A stretch of DNA of 36,321 nt, taken from the NCBI RefSeq assembly GCF_030680395.1, contig NZ_JAUXVR010000019.1, positions 1 through 36,321 of the forward strand. Direction: 5' to 3'. The DNA comes from Methylobacter sp. Lineage in GTDB: Bacteria; Pseudomonadota; Gammaproteobacteria; Methylococcales; Methylomonadaceae. This document shows, piece after piece, positions 25,814-34,230 of this stretch (position 1 is its first letter; every line of letters starts with the position of its first letter). The notes beneath the pieces are model-generated. The model saw only the letters and a program-made list of their open reading frames with translations. It ran no database searches and had not been told where the DNA came from. The translations under genes were made by a program, and so were the position numbers.

Positions 25814-26334
25814 TGTGGGCCGAGGTCATCGCTTTCTTCGATATAACGGATTTCATCGCCAACTTGTAACGCATCAAACCCACTTCCTGTCACACTGTTT
25901 CGATGAAAATAAATTTCATGCCCATCTTCGGCCTCAATAAAACCGTGATCTTTTTTCGGTAATATACGAATTACGGTTCCGGTACTTTGCAAGTCATGAG
26001 TTTTAACCTTACCCTGCTGAATCCGTGCATAATCTTCCAGCTGCCGTGTCGCGGCATTGAAGGCATCACGTATGGCTACATAAATATCTTCATAAGCCTT
26101 TTTGTCATGATGCTCCCGGCTGATGACCAATTCTTTGCGCGGCGTGGTGATATCAATCCGTATATGGTATTGATTGCCTTGATGGTGGCGGTGGTGTTCG
26201 GCCTCCACCGCAACTCTGCATCCTATAATATGTGAATGAAATCTATCCAGTTTGCTTGCTTTTTCACGGATTTTAGCCTCTACAGCATCTGAATGAGGTA
26301 TCCCATGAAAAGTAATTTGTAATGGGATTTGCAT
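25792..26334 (-). CDS. HPF/RaiA ribosome-associated protein fused to a cold-shock domain
   Basis: Two domains in 180 aa. Residues 1-~110 resemble hibernation-promoting factor/RaiA (MQIPLQITFHGIPHSDAVEAKIREKASKLDRF ... RIDITTPRKELVISREH ... YVAIRDAFNAATRQLEDYAR), which binds the 30S subunit and blocks mRNA/tRNA sites in resting cells. Residues ~117-180 are a cold-shock domain (GTVIRILPKKDHGFIEAEDGHEIYFHRNSV) with RNP1-like and RNP2-like strands for single-stranded RNA. It probably joins ribosome protection with RNA binding under stress. The ATG at 26334 is chosen because AGGTG lies six bases upstream; a GTG at 26343 overlaps that site. It lies just downstream of a csp gene on the same strand, 51 bp apart. 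Confidence 0.9.
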   Translation of the reverse strand: MQIPLQITFHGIPHSDAVEAKIREKASKLDRFHSHIIGCRVAVEAEHHRHHQGNQYHIRIDITTPRKELVISREHHDKKAYEDIYVAIRDAFNAATRQLEDYARIQQGKVKTHDLQSTGTVIRILPKKDHGFIEAEDGHEIYFHRNSVTGSGFDALQVGDEIRYIEESDDLGPQASIVYP

Positions 26335-26385
26335 ATTAGTCACCTTGTTGAGGCTAAATACGAGAATGAGTTGTTTGTCGTAGCA

Positions 26386-26604
26386 TCAAAGAATAATTAA
26401 ATCTTCAGCTTGCGGGCCTTTTTTTCCCTGTGTTACGTTAAATTTTACTTTTTGCCCATCAGATAATGACTTAAACCCTGTGCTGCTAATATTACTGTAA
26501 TGCACGAAAACATCAGGGCCCTTTTCCTGCTCGATGAAACCAAAGCCTTTGCTGGCATTAAACCATTTAACTGTACCGGTATTAGTTTGTGTTTGTGTAG
26601 ACAT
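26386..26604 (-). CDS. Cold-shock protein (CspA family)
   Basis: A 72-aa single cold-shock domain, an RNA chaperone that melts structure in mRNA. It has the classic order [30 protein letters not shown], with RNP1 (KGFGFI) and RNP2 (VFVHY), then [27 protein letters not shown]. The family N-terminus fits [14 protein letters not shown], so the ATG at 26604 is used; the frame stays open for 11 codons upstream. The ribosome-binding site (GGGA, eight bases upstream) is modest. An AT-rich stretch of ~180 bases precedes it, room for the long leader usual in cold-regulated csp mRNAs, though no cold box was identified. Confidence 0.94.
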   Translation of the reverse strand: MSTQTQTNTGTVKWFNASKGFGFIEQEKGPDVFVHYSNISSTGFKSLSDGQKVKFNVTQGKKGPQAEDLIIL

Positions 26605-26786
26605 AATCAAAATCCCAAAGAATAAATTTATTTTCATTAAGTAATAAAGACGTTACTTAATTCTGATTTTTCGGTAAATGGTAGCTATCAATCTGATAGA
26701 TAACCACGTATTTTTCAAGTCTTATTAGTTAATTAGCCATGACATCTCCAGTAATATAAAAATAAAATCTTTAAATTTAGTATGAT

Positions 26787-26990
26787 TTAATGAGGGGTGC
26801 TTTCAGCAGTCATTTTTTTCAATTCCTGTTCTGCTTCGATCCAGTCATCAAATTCATGGCCTGGTTCAAAACCCCTGCTTTCTGCCTTGTAGAACGCAAG
26901 CTCAGCAATTTTTGTATAACAGTCTGGGAGATTTATAGGCGTAAAAGATACTGTTGGGTTTAAAATAGTGTCTTCGATGGGCGTATTCAT
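26787..26990 (-). CDS. DUF2934-family small protein
   Basis: A 67-aa soluble protein. The segment KIAELAFYKAESRGFEPGHEFDDWIEAEQEL is the DUF2934 signature (IAExAYxxAExRGFxPGxExxDWLxAE). The family is common in proteobacteria, often near stress genes, and has no known biochemical role. The start is uncertain: ATG at 26990 (MNTPIEDTILNP) or an in-frame GTG at 27002; neither has a strong ribosome-binding site. Same strand as csp and HPF-CSD, but ~180 bp of AT-rich DNA separates it from csp. Confidence 0.8.
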   Translation of the reverse strand: MNTPIEDTILNPTVSFTPINLPDCYTKIAELAFYKAESRGFEPGHEFDDWIEAEQELKKMTAESTPH

Positions 26991-27002
26991 TTTCCACTTC
27001 AC

Positions 27003-27506
27003 TCATAGCTAATTTGCTAGATTCATCTAAAGTATTAGTGATCATAAAAAAATTTAACTGTGAACATTGAAACAAAAAATTATGCACAAAAATATTAGTG
27101 TGAATACTTAGTGCTGCAGAAATTTTAAAGGCACATTGAAATTAATGAGTTTTACCCATGTAATCTGAAGCTTTCCGGAACTGGCAAGTGAGGCTGGCGT
27201 GTCATTATGTTCTTTGTTACCAGTAGGTTAGGCGTTTTTAACCAAAAAATACACGCACTCGTCGTTAAATGAGCAGGGCGGTGCACTCTACTAATATCTA
27301 ATGTAACAATGTTCTGGAAATAGGGTTAAATAGCGGCTATTATTAAAATATAAATTTCATTGCTGTGTTTGGATTTGTTAATGATCAATATTCAAAATCG
27401 ATCACCATCATTAGTATAGGGTATAGTTTTTGCACAAAGCGCAGGGAGCGTTTATTTAACGCTGCCAAATTAGTAAATTGGATTTTCCACGCAGAGTATA
27501 TAACCC
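27003..27506. other. Divergent intergenic region before the Lon-like gene
   Basis: About 500 AT-rich bases without a credible gene. A small hairpin (agcgtttatttaacgct, ~27448-27464) lies shortly before the Lon-like start. Motifs resembling promoter elements occur (ttgttaatgatcaatattcaaaat), but I cannot choose one with confidence. It should hold promoters for the leftward DUF2934 gene and the rightward protease gene. Confidence 0.4.
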
Positions 27507-29900
27507 ATGAAAAATACACCGTTGGATCCTTCACAACTCTATAAACCATGCAATGTTGAACAATTAAAGTTCAGTTCCACCGATGAGCTTGAAGATATTG
27601 ATATTGCCGTGGGACAGCAACGCGCTGTGGAAGCCGTCAAATTGGGCATCCACATGAATAAAAACGGTTACAACATCTTTGCAATGGCTCCTGCCGGTAC
27701 CGGTAAATTGACTACCATACGACAGTTGGTCGAACACGAAGCCAGTCGACAATGTATTCCTTCGGATTGGTGTTATGTAAATAATTTCAGTCAACCTGCC
27801 CAACCGAGGACCATTAGATTAATGCCGGGGCAAGGCCAGGCGTTCAAGCATGATATGGCGCAGCTGATTGACGAGCTGAGCATCGCTATACCTGCGGCGT
27901 TTGACGGTGACGAATACCGATCCAGAGCAGGTGAGCTTGAAAGCGAATCGCGTCAACGGGAAATAAACGAACTCAGCCGGTTGCGTGAAGAGGCGGCCAA
28001 CGCTCATATTATTCTCACGGAAACCGCGACCGGTTATGCATTTTCCCCGGCAAATGAAAACAACGAAATTATCAGTCCAGAGCAGTTTAATAAGTTCGAT
28101 AAAGACAAACAGCATGAAATACAAAAAACCATTTTCGACTTGCAGGAACGCTTGGCAAAACTGCTGAAAAACTTCCCTATCTGGCGCAAGGAAACCAAGC
28201 GCAAACTGCAAGCGCTTAACCGCGAAGTCGCGGAGCAAGCCGTCAACCATTCCATAGATGACCTGATCGAAAAATATGCCAAACAGGAAGCTGTCCTTGG
28301 TTATCTGAACGATGCTCAAAAAGACATTATTGAGCATGTGCTGGATTTTCTTCCACGTAGCGAAAAAATATTGCCGTTTATGGACTTAGCGCAGGAATCT
28401 AATCCGCTTAAACGTTATTACGTGAATCTGATGGTGGATTTTAGCGGCAAGAAAGCAGTTCCGGTCATTTATGAAGATCATCCGAATTTCAGCAATCTGG
28501 TCGGCCGTATCGATCATCAGGCTTATATGGGGTCGCTCGTTACCGATTTCACCATGATCAAACCCGGCGCATTGCATAAGGCTAATGGCGGTTTCCTGCT
28601 TATAGATGCCCGAAAATTACTGTTTCAACCCTATGCCTGGGATACGCTTAAAAGAACCCTGCAATCCGGCGAAATCCGTATCGAGTCGTTGGAACGGACG
28701 CTCAGTCTGATCAGTGCCGCGTCGCTGGAACCGGAACCTATCCCGCTTAATTTAAAACTTATCCTGATGGGTGAGCCGCTGATTTATTATTTACTCTGCG
28801 CATATGACCCGGAATTTCACGATCTGTTTAAAATCGCAGCAGATTTTGACGAGTCGGTTTCCAGAGAAGGTAATGACCAGGACTATGCCCGTTTGCTGGC
28901 GACTATCGCTCGTCGAGAAAAGTTACGCCCCTTGAGCCAAAACGCAGTTGCCAGGGTTATTGAGCATAGCTCCAGAATGGTCGGCGATGCGGAAAAATTG
29001 CTAACTCATCTGCGTAGTATCAAAGACTTGTTATCGGAATCCGATTATTGGGCGGACAGTAATGGTCACGAACATATTACCAACAGCGATGTGCAACAAG
29101 CCATTGATCATAAAACGCATCGACTGGATAAGATCAGGGAGAAACTGTATGAGAATATCCACCGAGGCACTGTATTAATTGATCTTGAAGGCAAAGTCAT
29201 CGGTCAAGTCAACGGTCTTTCGGTCTTGCAATTGGGTGAATTTAGCTTTGGACAACCGTCCCGGATTACCGCGACTACCCGGCTAGGCGGTGGAAAAGTA
29301 GTTGATATTGAACGTGAAACCAAATTAGGCGGAGCCATCCATTCCAAAGGCGTATTGATATTGTCGAGTTTTATTGGCGCCCGATATTCCCGAAAAACCG
29401 AGTTCTCCTTGGCCGCCAGTCTGGTGTTTGAACAATCTTACGGATACATTGAGGGCGACAGCGCTTCGCTAGCTGAACTTTGCGCCATTTTATCGTCGAT
29501 TGCCCAGATTTCGTTACGGCAGGATTTGGCTATCACCGGCTCAGTCAATCAGTTGGGAAATGTCCAGCCGATAGGCGGGGTTAATGAGAAAATTGAAGGT
29601 TTTTTTGATGTTTGCGCCAAAAAAGGTTTAACCGGCACTCAAGGAGTCATCATTCCCGCTACTAACATTAAGCATTTAATGCTGCGCTGGGATGTGGTGC
29701 ATGCCGCTCAATCCGGTCAATTCAATATCTATGCGGTAACAACCGTTGATGAAGCACTTGAGTTACTTAGCGGCATGGAAGCAGGCGCCGTTAACGAACA
29801 AGGGGTTTATCAGACGGAATCGTTTAACGGCCAAGTTGAAGCCCAGTTGCTACAATTTACTAAGATTAAAAAGGAATTTAATAGTAAATCCGAGAATTAG
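27507..29900 (+). CDS. Lon-like ATP-dependent protease (LonB/YcbZ type)
   Basis: A 797-aa AAA+ serine protease of the bacterial Lon-like group (AAA_32 plus Lon_C), distinct from classical Lon: it lacks the ~300-residue Lon N-domain and carries a helical insertion (~140-285, charged and coiled-coil-like) between the Walker A region and the rest of the ATPase. Walker A is atypical, MAPAGTGKLTT (60-70), with Ala for the first Gly and Leu after the Lys. A likely Walker B is GGFLLIDA (361-368). The protease domain (~545-760) has catalytic Ser652 in EGDSAS and Lys695 in GGVNEKIEG, 43 residues apart as in Lon. Likely a cytosolic quality-control protease. The start at 27507 fits the family but lacks a strong ribosome-binding site. 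Convergent with htpX, 31 bp away. Confidence 0.92.
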   Translation: MKNTPLDPSQLYKPCNVEQLKFSSTDELEDIDIAVGQQRAVEAVKLGIHMNKNGYNIFAMAPAGTGKLTTIRQLVEHEASRQCIPSDWCYVNNFSQPAQPRTIRLMPGQGQAFKHDMAQLIDELSIAIPAAFDGDEYRSRAGELESESRQREINELSRLREEAANAHIILTETATGYAFSPANENNEIISPEQFNKFDKDKQHEIQKTIFDLQERLAKLLKNFPIWRKETKRKLQALNREVAEQAVNHSIDDLIEKYAKQEAVLGYLNDAQKDIIEHVLDFLPRSEKILPFMDLAQESNPLKRYYVNLMVDFSGKKAVPVIYEDHPNFSNLVGRIDHQAYMGSLVTDFTMIKPGALHKANGGFLLIDARKLLFQPYAWDTLKRTLQSGEIRIESLERTLSLISAASLEPEPIPLNLKLILMGEPLIYYLLCAYDPEFHDLFKIAADFDESVSREGNDQDYARLLATIARREKLRPLSQNAVARVIEHSSRMVGDAEKLLTHLRSIKDLLSESDYWADSNGHEHITNSDVQQAIDHKTHRLDKIREKLYENIHRGTVLIDLEGKVIGQVNGLSVLQLGEFSFGQPSRITATTRLGGGKVVDIERETKLGGAIHSKGVLILSSFIGARYSRKTEFSLAASLVFEQSYGYIEGDSASLAELCAILSSIAQISLRQDLAITGSVNQLGNVQPIGGVNEKIEGFFDVCAKKGLTGTQGVIIPATNIKHLMLRWDVVHAAQSGQFNIYAVTTVDEALELLSGMEAGAVNEQGVYQTESFNGQVEAQLLQFTKIKKEFNSKSEN

Positions 29901-29931
29901 AGCGTGGACACCGGGGCGGTATCCGAATGAT

Positions 29932-30879
29932 TTAATACCAGAAACCGCCTAAATGCCAGCGAGGTTTTCTAATTGATTTTTGATAGTGGACAGGTACAGA
30001 AAATCTGTCATGGTTTGAATATCTAAAGGCCTGTTTTGTCGGTTTTTTAAAACTTAACAACCGTTTGATTCTTTCTTCGGTACCCGGGTGCGTTCTGAGG
30101 ACTGATGGAATTGATCCTCTATGACCTCGGCCAAATAACATATCGAGAATTGAGGACTCATAGAATTCCAGTTTAGCTAATGCCATTGCCAGACCTTCGG
30201 GATCATCCGTTAATAAAATGGCTTGACGATCGGCATCAAACTCCTTCATTCGAGATAATGAAAGTTGCAGGAAACTCATAATGCCTGGAGCGACAATCAG
30301 CACACCTAATGCAAACCATGAAATCGTAACCCAGCCCAGAAAATATAGCGGTAGATTTAAAAAAACCAACAAGAAACCGGTTAAAGACAACGTGTTGGTG
30401 ATCCGGTTGAGGATATCGGCATAAGTCATCACGCGCACGTCATTATGCTGGATATGACTGATTTCATGTGCCAGTACAGCAATAATTTCCCGCATAGTCA
30501 GTGTATTCAGCAGTGAGTCGCTAAGACCGATGGCCGAATTTGCCGACGTACCCACAGAAAAGGCATTCATCAGTTGGCTGGGTAAATAGTAAAGCTCGGG
30601 CGGTGCCGGCAAGTCGGCGCGAGAGGCCAGTTCCTGTGTTATTCGATAAAGGCCGGGCGCATCATTTGCCGATAGTAACCTGCCGCCATACATGGAAAAG
30701 ATAAAAGACGGCGATATGTTCGGGCTAATAACCAGTATCAGAACACCTAAAGCCGCTGCCCATAGAATGCCATTGACTCCGGCCAAAATAAAACCCAGCA
30801 ATGACAAAATGGCGCCCATGCAAAGAAAAAGCGCCAACATATGAACGAGGTTTTTTAGTTTGTGGTTAAACTCTGTCAT
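29932..30879 (-). CDS. HtpX-like membrane zinc metalloprotease (M48)
   Basis: A 315-aa M48 peptidase in the inner membrane, expected to cut misfolded membrane proteins. Two N-terminal transmembrane helices (~10-33 and 36-52) precede the catalytic domain; a further hydrophobic pair (~163-205) follows the zinc site. The zinc motif is HEISH (138-142), and the third ligand is Glu213 in SRMKEFDADR. MNAFSVGTSANSAIGLSDSLL is a conserved M48 strand. The C-terminus (RTHPGTEERIKRLLSFKKP) is typical, with an extra ~35-residue basic/aromatic tail. Its ATG overlaps the stop of the mlaC-like gene by one base. Called HtpX-like because other M48 subfamilies share these motifs. Confidence 0.87.
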   Translation of the reverse strand: MTEFNHKLKNLVHMLALFLCMGAILSLLGFILAGVNGILWAAALGVLILVISPNISPSFIFSMYGGRLLSANDAPGLYRITQELASRADLPAPPELYYLPSQLMNAFSVGTSANSAIGLSDSLLNTLTMREIIAVLAHEISHIQHNDVRVMTYADILNRITNTLSLTGFLLVFLNLPLYFLGWVTISWFALGVLIVAPGIMSFLQLSLSRMKEFDADRQAILLTDDPEGLAMALAKLEFYESSILDMLFGRGHRGSIPSVLRTHPGTEERIKRLLSFKKPTKQAFRYSNHDRFSVPVHYQKSIRKPRWHLGGFWY

Positions 30880-31523
30880 TAGGAATCTTTTGCTGAAAGC
30901 GCCTCGGCATTACGTTTAGCAAGACTATCAATAACCGCGCTTAATGAGCCTTTGGTTTGGATTTCGTCGTTAAAGGTCGAACGATAATTAGTCACCAGAC
31001 TGACACCGTCAATCATAATATCGTAGACTTTCCAGTCGCCTTTACTCAGGAACATCCGGTAATTTACGTCAACAGGTTGCAGACCGGGTTGCAGAACCTT
31101 TGTTTTTACGATGATTTTTGTGGTTTCCTTTGACATTTCAAGTGGTATGAAACGCATGGTCCAATCGTTATATTCCACAAACGCTCTGGAATATGTTCTT
31201 ACTATCAGTGTTCGAAACTCCTGTTTAAACCGCTCCTGCTCTCCAGCAGTTGCTGTTTTCCAATATTTTCCCAGAACTAACGGCGCGATTTTATCGAAAT
31301 CCGTATGAGGATAAATAACGCCATTAACGAACTGCGTAACTTGTCTAAAATCCTTGGTAAAGGATTTGTCCTTCAGTTTTTGCTGTAATTGTGCCGATAC
31401 GCTTTGGATGATTTGTTGAGGGGGTTGTAAATCCTCGGCTATTACTTTAGTGGCAGGCATTAAACCCAGTAATAGTGCAAAAAATAAATCGAATATTACG
31501 TAGTGTTTAGTTCGGTTTCGCAT
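30879..31523 (-). CDS. MlaC/Ttg2D-family periplasmic phospholipid-binding protein
   Basis: A 214-aa exported protein of the MlaC (toluene-tolerance Ttg2D) family, which carries phospholipids between the outer membrane and the inner-membrane Mla transporter. A signal peptide (IFDLFFALLLGLMPATKVIA) precedes mature sequence. Family segments are PHTDFDKIAPLVLGKYWKTATAGEQERFKQEFRTLIVRTYSRAF, VKTKVLQPG, VDVNYRMFLSKGDWKVYDIMIDGVSLVTNYRSTFNDEI. It lies outside any mlaFEDB operon and is cotranscribed and coupled with an HtpX-like protease (overlap TAATG), an unusual pairing suggesting a joint envelope-maintenance role (inference). It may be a paralogue of an mlaC in a full operon elsewhere. Confidence 0.9.
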   Translation of the reverse strand: MRNRTKHYVIFDLFFALLLGLMPATKVIAEDLQPPQQIIQSVSAQLQQKLKDKSFTKDFRQVTQFVNGVIYPHTDFDKIAPLVLGKYWKTATAGEQERFKQEFRTLIVRTYSRAFVEYNDWTMRFIPLEMSKETTKIIVKTKVLQPGLQPVDVNYRMFLSKGDWKVYDIMIDGVSLVTNYRSTFNDEIQTKGSLSAVIDSLAKRNAEALSAKDS

Positions 31524-31844
31524 AACTACCCGGTTTTAAAATAATCATACTGATTAAATAATAGTGATCGGAGAATTACCTGGGCTTAGTCATCGTTTCG
31601 TGATGCTAAGGCAACCAGCCAACGCCAAACCGATATATGTAGTGAAAAGTGTTGTTAATTAATTTTTTACTGCATTTTTAGCATATAGCATGATGTCGGT
31701 AGTTTTAATAAAGCGCAAGTTGGGGCGATTGCGTATTGACAAATAACATTCTGGATGATTAGGTGTCAAGCGTTAGAAAATACCGGCATCATCAGCTTTT
31801 CGTGTTCTTAGGGTAGCTCCTTAGTCATTGTGCGCATCCGTTGT
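31524..31844. other. Intergenic region upstream of the mlaC-htpX operon
   Basis: No gene is seen in these ~320 bases. The right part lies after the stop of the leftward PLP enzyme gene. The AT-rich stretch 31640-31700 (gttaattaattttttactgcatttttagc) could hold the leftward operon promoter. No clear terminator was found. Confidence 0.4.
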
Positions 31845-32966
31845 CTACAATATGTCAATCAACTCAAACGCCCGGTCGATTTCCTCAAACGTATTATAAA
31901 AATGGGGTGAAAATCGTATGCCGCCGCCGCGCAAGGCGCAAACCACGCCGTTGTCCTGCAGATATTTATATAACGCCTCGTTTGCAAGCGTCCGGTGTTT
32001 AAAGATAACAATACCGGATTTAAGCGCACTCCGGTTCGCCGACAATAAAACCAACCGCTCGCTTTTATCAATCGCATCCTGTACATAATCGGACTTTTCT
32101 AAAACCTGAGCTTCGACCGCTGCCATACCTGTTTCCAGCAGCAAAGACAAACTGGCGGAAAAAGCATGGATACCCAGCATATTGGGACTGCCGCATTCAA
32201 AACGACGGGCGGTGGGATGAACTTCCCACGGCTTGTTTTCATAATTGTGAATATCTTTCATCATGTGCCAGCCGTACTGGGTCAGCTTTAGTTTGTCCCT
32301 GGCTTCGGGCGTGGTGTAAAAAACCCCCAAACCTTCAGGGCCGAACATCCACTTATGACCGTCGGCCATCACAAAATCCGCCTGATAAGCCTGCACATCA
32401 AACTGCACCGCGCCCAAACTCTGGATCGCGTCAATACAAAACAAGATACCGCGCCGCTTGCAGAATTCGCCTATTCTTGCCAAGTCCATACGCAGTCCCG
32501 AGGCAAATTGTATGGAACTGATGGTCAGTAAGCGCGTGTTGTTGTCTACCAGCGCAAATAAAGCATCTTCGGGGGAATCGGCGCTGTGTAAGTCGGCCTG
32601 GCGAAATTCCACGCCTTGATCGGCCAAGGATTCCCAAGGCAATCTGTTGGAAGGGAATTCCTCATTGCTGGACACAATGTTGTCGCCGGGCTGCCAAATC
32701 AAACCGTAGGCGACAAAGGACAAGGCTTCCGAGGTGTTTTTAACCAGCGCAATATCGTCAGGAGAGGGGGCATTTAACAAAGCCTGCAATTGGGTGCGTA
32801 ATTCAGCTTCCTTGTTCAGCCAGTCCAAGTAGAAGTGTGAGCCGTAGCGGGTGTTTTGTTCGGCAAACTTGATTACCGCCGCGCCGGTTCTTTTGGGCCA
32901 GGGGCCTACGGCGGCATGGTTAAGATAAATTAATTCGTCGATCAGCGGGAATTCAGGGTGTTTCAT
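31845..32966 (-). CDS. Class V PLP-dependent aminotransferase/desulfurase-fold enzyme
   Basis: A 373-aa fold-type I PLP enzyme of aminotransferase class V (isopenicillin-N epimerase/cysteine-desulfurase-like). The N-terminus is IYLNHAAVGPWPKRT; PLP-binding features are the NTSEALS phosphate loop, Asp and Gln in FCIDAIQSLGAVQFD, and Lys205 (208 if counted from a GTG at 32975) in MADGHKWMFGPEG. The C-terminal part has VCALRGGGIRFSPHFYNT. I see no catalytic-cysteine loop of SufS/IscS type, so cysteine desulfurase activity is unlikely; the substrate is unknown. The ATG at 32966 is preferred over the upstream GTG because neither has a strong ribosome-binding site and the ATG is standard. Monocistronic, leftward. 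Confidence 0.87.
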   Translation of the reverse strand: MKHPEFPLIDELIYLNHAAVGPWPKRTGAAVIKFAEQNTRYGSHFYLDWLNKEAELRTQLQALLNAPSPDDIALVKNTSEALSFVAYGLIWQPGDNIVSSNEEFPSNRLPWESLADQGVEFRQADLHSADSPEDALFALVDNNTRLLTISSIQFASGLRMDLARIGEFCKRRGILFCIDAIQSLGAVQFDVQAYQADFVMADGHKWMFGPEGLGVFYTTPEARDKLKLTQYGWHMMKDIHNYENKPWEVHPTARRFECGSPNMLGIHAFSASLSLLLETGMAAVEAQVLEKSDYVQDAIDKSERLVLLSANRSALKSGIVIFKHRTLANEALYKYLQDNGVVCALRGGGIRFSPHFYNTFEEIDRAFELIDIL

Positions 32967-33350
32967 GGTATCCACGTGGTAGGTTAAACAGCATGTTCAT
33001 TTAAAATGGCATTGATGCGCGATTGCAGACCTTTACCCGAGATAGCCGCATAGATTCGCTCTTAGGCGACTTTCTGAGGGTGTAAATAAATTTGTGTAAC
33101 AACACATTTGCACTCGCGTTTTAGACCGCATTCTTTAGCTTCACTGCGTTCAATATAGCGTATTTAAAAATCGAGTTACAATAATCCCATCATCGCAGCT
33201 GAAGTTTTGTTGGGTGCATTCAACTTAGTCATGATGTTTTTGATATATAAAGTTAACAGTGCGCTGCAGTGCTGCAAGACGATATGCCCAATTACACCGA
33301 CATAGAACCGGTTATTCAAATCAGCGAAGTCCTTATTTCCGAGTAGACCC
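32967..33350. other. Intergenic region with a possible gene remnant
   Basis: No intact gene. On the minus strand, ~33062 to 32984, a frame reads ERIYAAISGKGLQSRINAIL then NEHAV and stops (TAA at 32984-32986); it looks like the C-terminal tail of a protein, and upstream it runs into a stop. It may be a decayed gene. The remainder before the PaiB-like ATG is AT-rich and should contain its promoter. Confidence 0.35.
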
Positions 33351-33995
33351 ATGTACATACCATCACAATTTGAACAGCCCGATATTGAAGTCATGCACGA
33401 GCTGATTCGCAACCGGCCGCTGGCGACATTGGTAACGCTCGATTCAAACGGCATTAACGCCAATCACATTCCATTGCATCTTTCGCCAACGCCTGAACCG
33501 TTTGGCGTGTTACGCGGTCATATAGCACGGGCAAATCCACTCTGGCGTGACCTTGCAGCGGATGTTGAAACGCTGGCTATATTTCATGGCCCGGACGCTT
33601 ACATCAGCCCATCGTGGTATGCGACCAAACAGAAAGCAGGGAAGGTGGTTCCGACCTGGAATTATGCGGTAGTTCATGCTTACGGTTCTTTGCGTATTAT
33701 TGATGACGCTGCTTGGGTTCGCACTCAGCTTGAAGCGTTAACACAGCATAACGAAGCCGCTTTTCCCGAGCCGTGGGCGGTGTCGGATGCGCCGGAGGAT
33801 TTTACTGAAAGACTGGTTGGGGCTGTGGTCGGTATTGAAATGGTTATCACAGGATTAATCGGAAAGTGGAAAGTCAGTCAAAACCAACCGCCGCAGAATC
33901 AGCTTAGCGTTATCCAAGGGTTGAATGGCAGTGGACAAAGCGAGGCGGTGGCAATGGCTGAGCTGGTCAATTCCGGGGTTAAAAATGTTGGCTGA
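33351..33995 (+). CDS. PaiB-like FMN-binding protein
   Basis: A 214-aa protein of the FMN-binding split-barrel PaiB family. Family features are the N-terminal MYIPSQFEQ, MHELIRNRPLATLVTLDSNGINANHIPL, GHIARANPLW, FHGPDAYISPSWYATKQKAGKVVPTWNYAVVHAYG and the C-terminal VVGIEMVITGLIGKWKVSQNQP, then SVIQGL. In Bacillus PaiB is described as a negative regulator of sporulation and protease genes; in proteobacteria the role is unclear and flavin- or haem-related activity is possible. ATG at 33351 fits the family exactly. No operon partners: it stands alone between the leftward PLP gene and the accessory right end. Confidence 0.93.
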   Translation: MYIPSQFEQPDIEVMHELIRNRPLATLVTLDSNGINANHIPLHLSPTPEPFGVLRGHIARANPLWRDLAADVETLAIFHGPDAYISPSWYATKQKAGKVVPTWNYAVVHAYGSLRIIDDAAWVRTQLEALTQHNEAAFPEPWAVSDAPEDFTERLVGAVVGIEMVITGLIGKWKVSQNQPPQNQLSVIQGLNGSGQSEAVAMAELVNSGVKNVG

Positions 33996-34146
33996 TATAC
34001 GCGGCTGCAATTCGGGGTACAATTGGCGTTAGCCTGATTGGAAGTGATTTTTTGGGTGGGTTAATGGTGTTGTATTTGTTTGTACATCAGGCCTGTTGCT
34101 GTAACGTTGGCTTAATGAAAACAAATAATTAGAGGGCTTTATGAAG

Positions 34147-34196
34147 AATATACGACAACACAATTTTCTTATACGGCAATTGGTGTCGTATATATT
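34147..34196. repeat. Imperfect AT-rich hairpin, 22-codon frame alongside
   Basis: AATATACGACA and TGTCGTATATATT (with bulges; caatt / aattg below) fold into a stem of ~16 bp. The hairpin lies inside a 22-codon frame starting ATG 34141, preceded by AGAGG at good spacing (34133-34137), ending TGA 34209. A leader peptide or chance ORF cannot be separated. It precedes the membrane-anchored gene at 34231. Confidence 0.4.
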
Positions 34197-34230
34197 ACGT
34201 TATGCTTGATAAATCGGAGACTAAGTTGTG

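Noticed and set aside
27227-27233. GTTAGGC resembling an attC core
   Set aside because: An isolated heptamer in AT-rich DNA; the inverse core and a foldable stem at attC distance are missing.
34141-34207. Possible integron attC site (bulged hairpin followed by GTTATGC)
   Set aside because: No matching RYYYAAC box on the other side that would pair with the GTTATGC core, no integrase, and no neighbouring cassettes.
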